A stretch of 17,387 nucleotides of DNA, from positions 1 through 17,387 of the forward strand of contig CAYPIE010000113.1 of NCBI GenBank assembly GCA_964410665.1, written 5' to 3'. Numbering within the stretch: position 1 is the first letter of the stretch; every line of letters begins with the position of its first letter. The position numbers and the translations under genes were made by a program. Positions 15,802 through 17,387 of the stretch are shown one piece after another. The notes under the pieces are model-generated. The model did no database searches and had not been told where the DNA came from. It worked only from the letters and a program-made list of their open reading frames with translations. Source of the stretch: CAYPIE01 sp964410665. GTDB taxonomy: Bacteria > Planctomycetota > Planctomycetia > Gemmatales > Gemmataceae.

Positions 15802-16437
15802 TCAGTCTGCTCGCTCGGGATGGTCCCAGTCGTGGAGATAAGTGGGTAAAACCTGCTGTAGGCGTAAACGTGCACAACGCCAACGATGTTTGAGGGTGGA
15901 CAGCGGCACTCGCAACAGATGCGCTGCTTCAGGTTGTGATAGGCCGTGATACCACAGCAGTTCGACGACTTCACGTTCGCTCTCGGGGAGATTCTCAACC
16001 TGCTCGTGAAAGGCTTGCCAGAAGACGAGCCGGGCGGGGTCGTGGGTGTCGTGATCGGTGCCCTCAGGCACAGCACCTTCTCCAAAGTCGGCGAATCGGA
16101 CCTCATTTAGGCCCCGTCCTTGGGGGCCCCGATGTTTGCGCACCATATCCAGAAGCATCCAGCGGATTTGCTGGGCAGCAAACCGGAAGAAACCTGCCAC
16201 ATCGCGACTGGATAAGTGATCCAGCCGTTCGCGTAAACGCAGATAGGTCTCTTGAGCAATGACCGAGGTGGATAGTTCTCCTGGCAAACGAAAGTCCTGA
16301 CCGATCCGCGCTGCCAGATTCCGCAAGCGAGCATACGCGAGGCCTAACAAATGCTCGCGAGCGTCGCTACGGGAGGCCCCGCCCTCATGAAAGGCATCGA
16401 GCCAGAGTTGCAGTTGGGTAGTTGCGTCGTTGGGCAT
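15802..16437 (-). CDS. ECF-family RNA polymerase sigma factor
   Basis: A 211-residue sigma factor with region 2 at about 28-103 (HLLGLAYARLRNLAAR, then STSVIAQETYLRL and AAQQIRWMLLDMVRKHRG) and region 4 at about 149-198 (LPESEREVVELLWYHGLSQPEAAHLL, helix-turn-helix, with STLKHRWRCARLRL as recognition helix). It has only regions 2 and 4, as expected for the ECF class. The pattern fits the sigma factors that planctomycetes encode directly upstream of transmembrane Ser/Thr kinases. AGGAG lies 9 bases before ATG 16437. No anti-sigma factor gene is seen; the kinase encoded 21 bases downstream is the likely regulator, by phosphorylation, as described for other kinase-linked ECF groups. Its target promoters are unknown, though the divergent RTX gene is an obvious candidate. 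Confidence 0.93.
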   Translation of the reverse strand: MPNDATTQLQLWLDAFHEGGASRSDAREHLLGLAYARLRNLAARIGQDFRLPGELSTSVIAQETYLRLRERLDHLSSRDVAGFFRFAAQQIRWMLLDMVRKHRGPQGRGLNEVRFADFGEGAVPEGTDHDTHDPARLVFWQAFHEQVENLPESEREVVELLWYHGLSQPEAAHLLRVPLSTLKHRWRCARLRLQQVLPTYLHDWDHPERAD

Positions 16438-16460
16438 CGATTCGATCTCCTGGCAATCAG

Positions 16461-16488
16461 GCTATACCCCTGCAACCTCTAGAAACAA
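16461..16488 (-). promoter_or_regulatory. Candidate promoter of the sigma-kinase operon
   Basis: On the minus strand TTGTTT (16488-16483) and TATAGC (16466-16461) are separated by 16 bases. The start point would fall near 16454, giving a very short leader that still includes the AGGAG site at 16451-16447. Partial matches only. Confidence 0.3.
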
Positions 16489-16595
16489 GAGCAGCAGAAA
16501 AAAATCTGCACTGGGTTATCCGCCGCATGCTCGATTCTCGCTAAGCGAAGCGGGAGGGAAACTCCTTCCAAAAGAGTCACTGAATGGGTCGCAAC

Positions 16596-16600
16596 GGAGA
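16596..16600 (+). promoter_or_regulatory. Ribosome binding site of the RTX gene
   Basis: GGAGA lies 7 bases before ATG 16608. A second in-frame ATG at 16614 would be 13 bases away, so the first is preferred. Confidence 0.6.
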
Positions 16601-16607
16601 TTCCAAT

Positions 16608-17387
16608 ATGGGTATGCACGAAAATAGCATCAAGCTCGAGGTTCAGTCTTTAGAAACACGGGTTGTTCCTTCCGTCACCTCCCTCTGGTTCAGTAGTGAC
16701 CTGCTGGTTGTGCAAACGAACGACACCCCCACCGAGGTGCGGGTCTACCAAGAGGGATCCAATTACCGCATCCAGGAGGGGGGCAGCGCTCGAAGCTGGT
16801 ATTACTCCACTGACTCGGTCAACAAGATTGAATTCCAGGGCGGGGCTGGGAACGACCGGTTCCTGAACTATGTCGCCAACCTACCGGTGCGGGGTTTCGG
16901 TTTTGGCGGCAACGATTACCTCGAAGGGTACAACGGCAACGATGTCTTCGTCGGCGGTGACGGCAACGATACCTTCAAAGGCTATGGCGGCAACGACTCC
17001 ATCTGGGGCGGCAATGGCGATGACCAAATCGATGGGATGAACGGCAACGACTACATGGATGGCGGGAGCGGCCGAGATTCCATCAATGGGTCTCAAGGTT
17101 ATGATGAGCTCATCGGAGGCTATGGCAATGACAACTTGGTCGGCTCCGATGGCAACGACACGCTACGAGGCGGCAGCGACCATGACTACTTGGACGGGGG
17201 GGCTGGCAACGATTACCTCGATGCGTACTTTGGCGATGATGAGTTGATCGGCGGGTATGGCAACGACACCATGTACGGCTTGGGTGGCAACGACACCCTG
17301 CGTGGAGGAAGCGATCACGACTATATGGACGGAGGGACAGAGGACGATTACGTAGATCGCTACCTCGTCAATGATGAGCTCATTGGC
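16608..17387 (+). CDS. RTX-type calcium-binding repeat protein (partial, 3' end outside window)
   Basis: Open for 260 codons from ATG 16608 to the window edge, so the true length is unknown. Residues 13-22 (QSLETRVVPS) match the planctomycete LExR extracellular motif; as in the metalloprotease, no classical signal peptide is visible. A short beta-rich domain follows (about 23-77, VTSLWFSSDLLVVQ...). From about residue 78 come nonapeptide repeats of the hemolysin-type GGxGxDxhx pattern (for example GGDGNDTFKG, GGNGDDQIDG), which in known RTX proteins fold into a calcium-bound parallel beta-roll. It is probably exported and surface-located or released. Any catalytic domain would lie beyond the window. 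It is transcribed divergently from the ECF-kinase operon across 170 bases, which suggests shared control. Confidence 0.88.
   Translation, partial: MGMHENSIKLEVQSLETRVVPSVTSLWFSSDLLVVQTNDTPTEVRVYQEGSNYRIQEGGSARSWYYSTDSVNKIEFQGGAGNDRFLNYVANLPVRGFGFGGNDYLEGYNGNDVFVGGDGNDTFKGYGGNDSIWGGNGDDQIDGMNGNDYMDGGSGRDSINGSQGYDELIGGYGNDNLVGSDGNDTLRGGSDHDYLDGGAGNDYLDAYFGDDELIGGYGNDTMYGLGGNDTLRGGSDHDYMDGGTEDDYVDRYLVNDELIG
17103..17387 (+). repeat. 135-bp higher-order repeat in the RTX array
   Basis: Above the 9-residue RTX period is a 45-residue one. DELIGGYGND starts at 17103 and 17238, and DELIG starts again at 17373, exactly 135 bases apart. Each unit also contains GNDTLRGGSDHDY and a DYxDxY segment. The array continues out of the window. 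Confidence 0.85.

Overview
The window looks like a piece of a planctomycete chromosome, most likely from the Gemmatales or a close relative. Three things point there. The two large extracellular proteins at the edges both begin with the planctomycete LExR-type motif (CEHLEDRTVP and QSLETRVVP). An ECF sigma factor sits directly upstream of a transmembrane Ser/Thr kinase with TPR repeats and a DWG (not DFG) activation loop. The DNA is GC-rich with long, insertion-bearing proteins. This assignment rests on remembered family features, not on a search.

Layout. From 1 to 3304 (minus strand, running off the left edge) lies a secreted HExxH metalloprotease with a long beta-rich repeat tail; two of its 157-residue repeats are almost identical in DNA. 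From 3305 to 3972 I see no convincing gene. From 3973 to 6918 there is a tight minus-strand operon, transcribed in the order PepSY-like secreted protein ending in 19 aspartates, OmpR-family response regulator, sensor histidine kinase. A 60-base AT island (about 10% GC) separates it from a divergent plus-strand gene, 7289-10399, for a secreted S9 (prolyl oligopeptidase family) peptidase with a full Ser-Asp-His triad.

The 380-base gap after the peptidase holds a REP/BIME-like palindromic element with 41-base inverted arms. Next, on the minus strand, is a fold-type I PLP decarboxylase (10781-12382). Divergent from it is a small conserved protein of unknown function (12557-12967), whose 3' end overlaps the kinase gene tail to tail. 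The kinase (12871-15780) and its ECF sigma factor (15802-16437) form a two-gene minus-strand operon. Divergent from that operon, and running off the right edge, is an RTX-type calcium-binding repeat protein (16608 onward).

How the parts may fit. The window combines two envelope-signalling modules (PepSY/two-component and ECF/kinase) with three or four exported proteins, several of them very acidic or of calcium-binding type. A role in sensing cations or envelope state and remodelling the surface is a reasonable hypothesis. It is inference from gene order and composition only. No tRNA, rRNA, CRISPR array, transposase or phage gene was seen.
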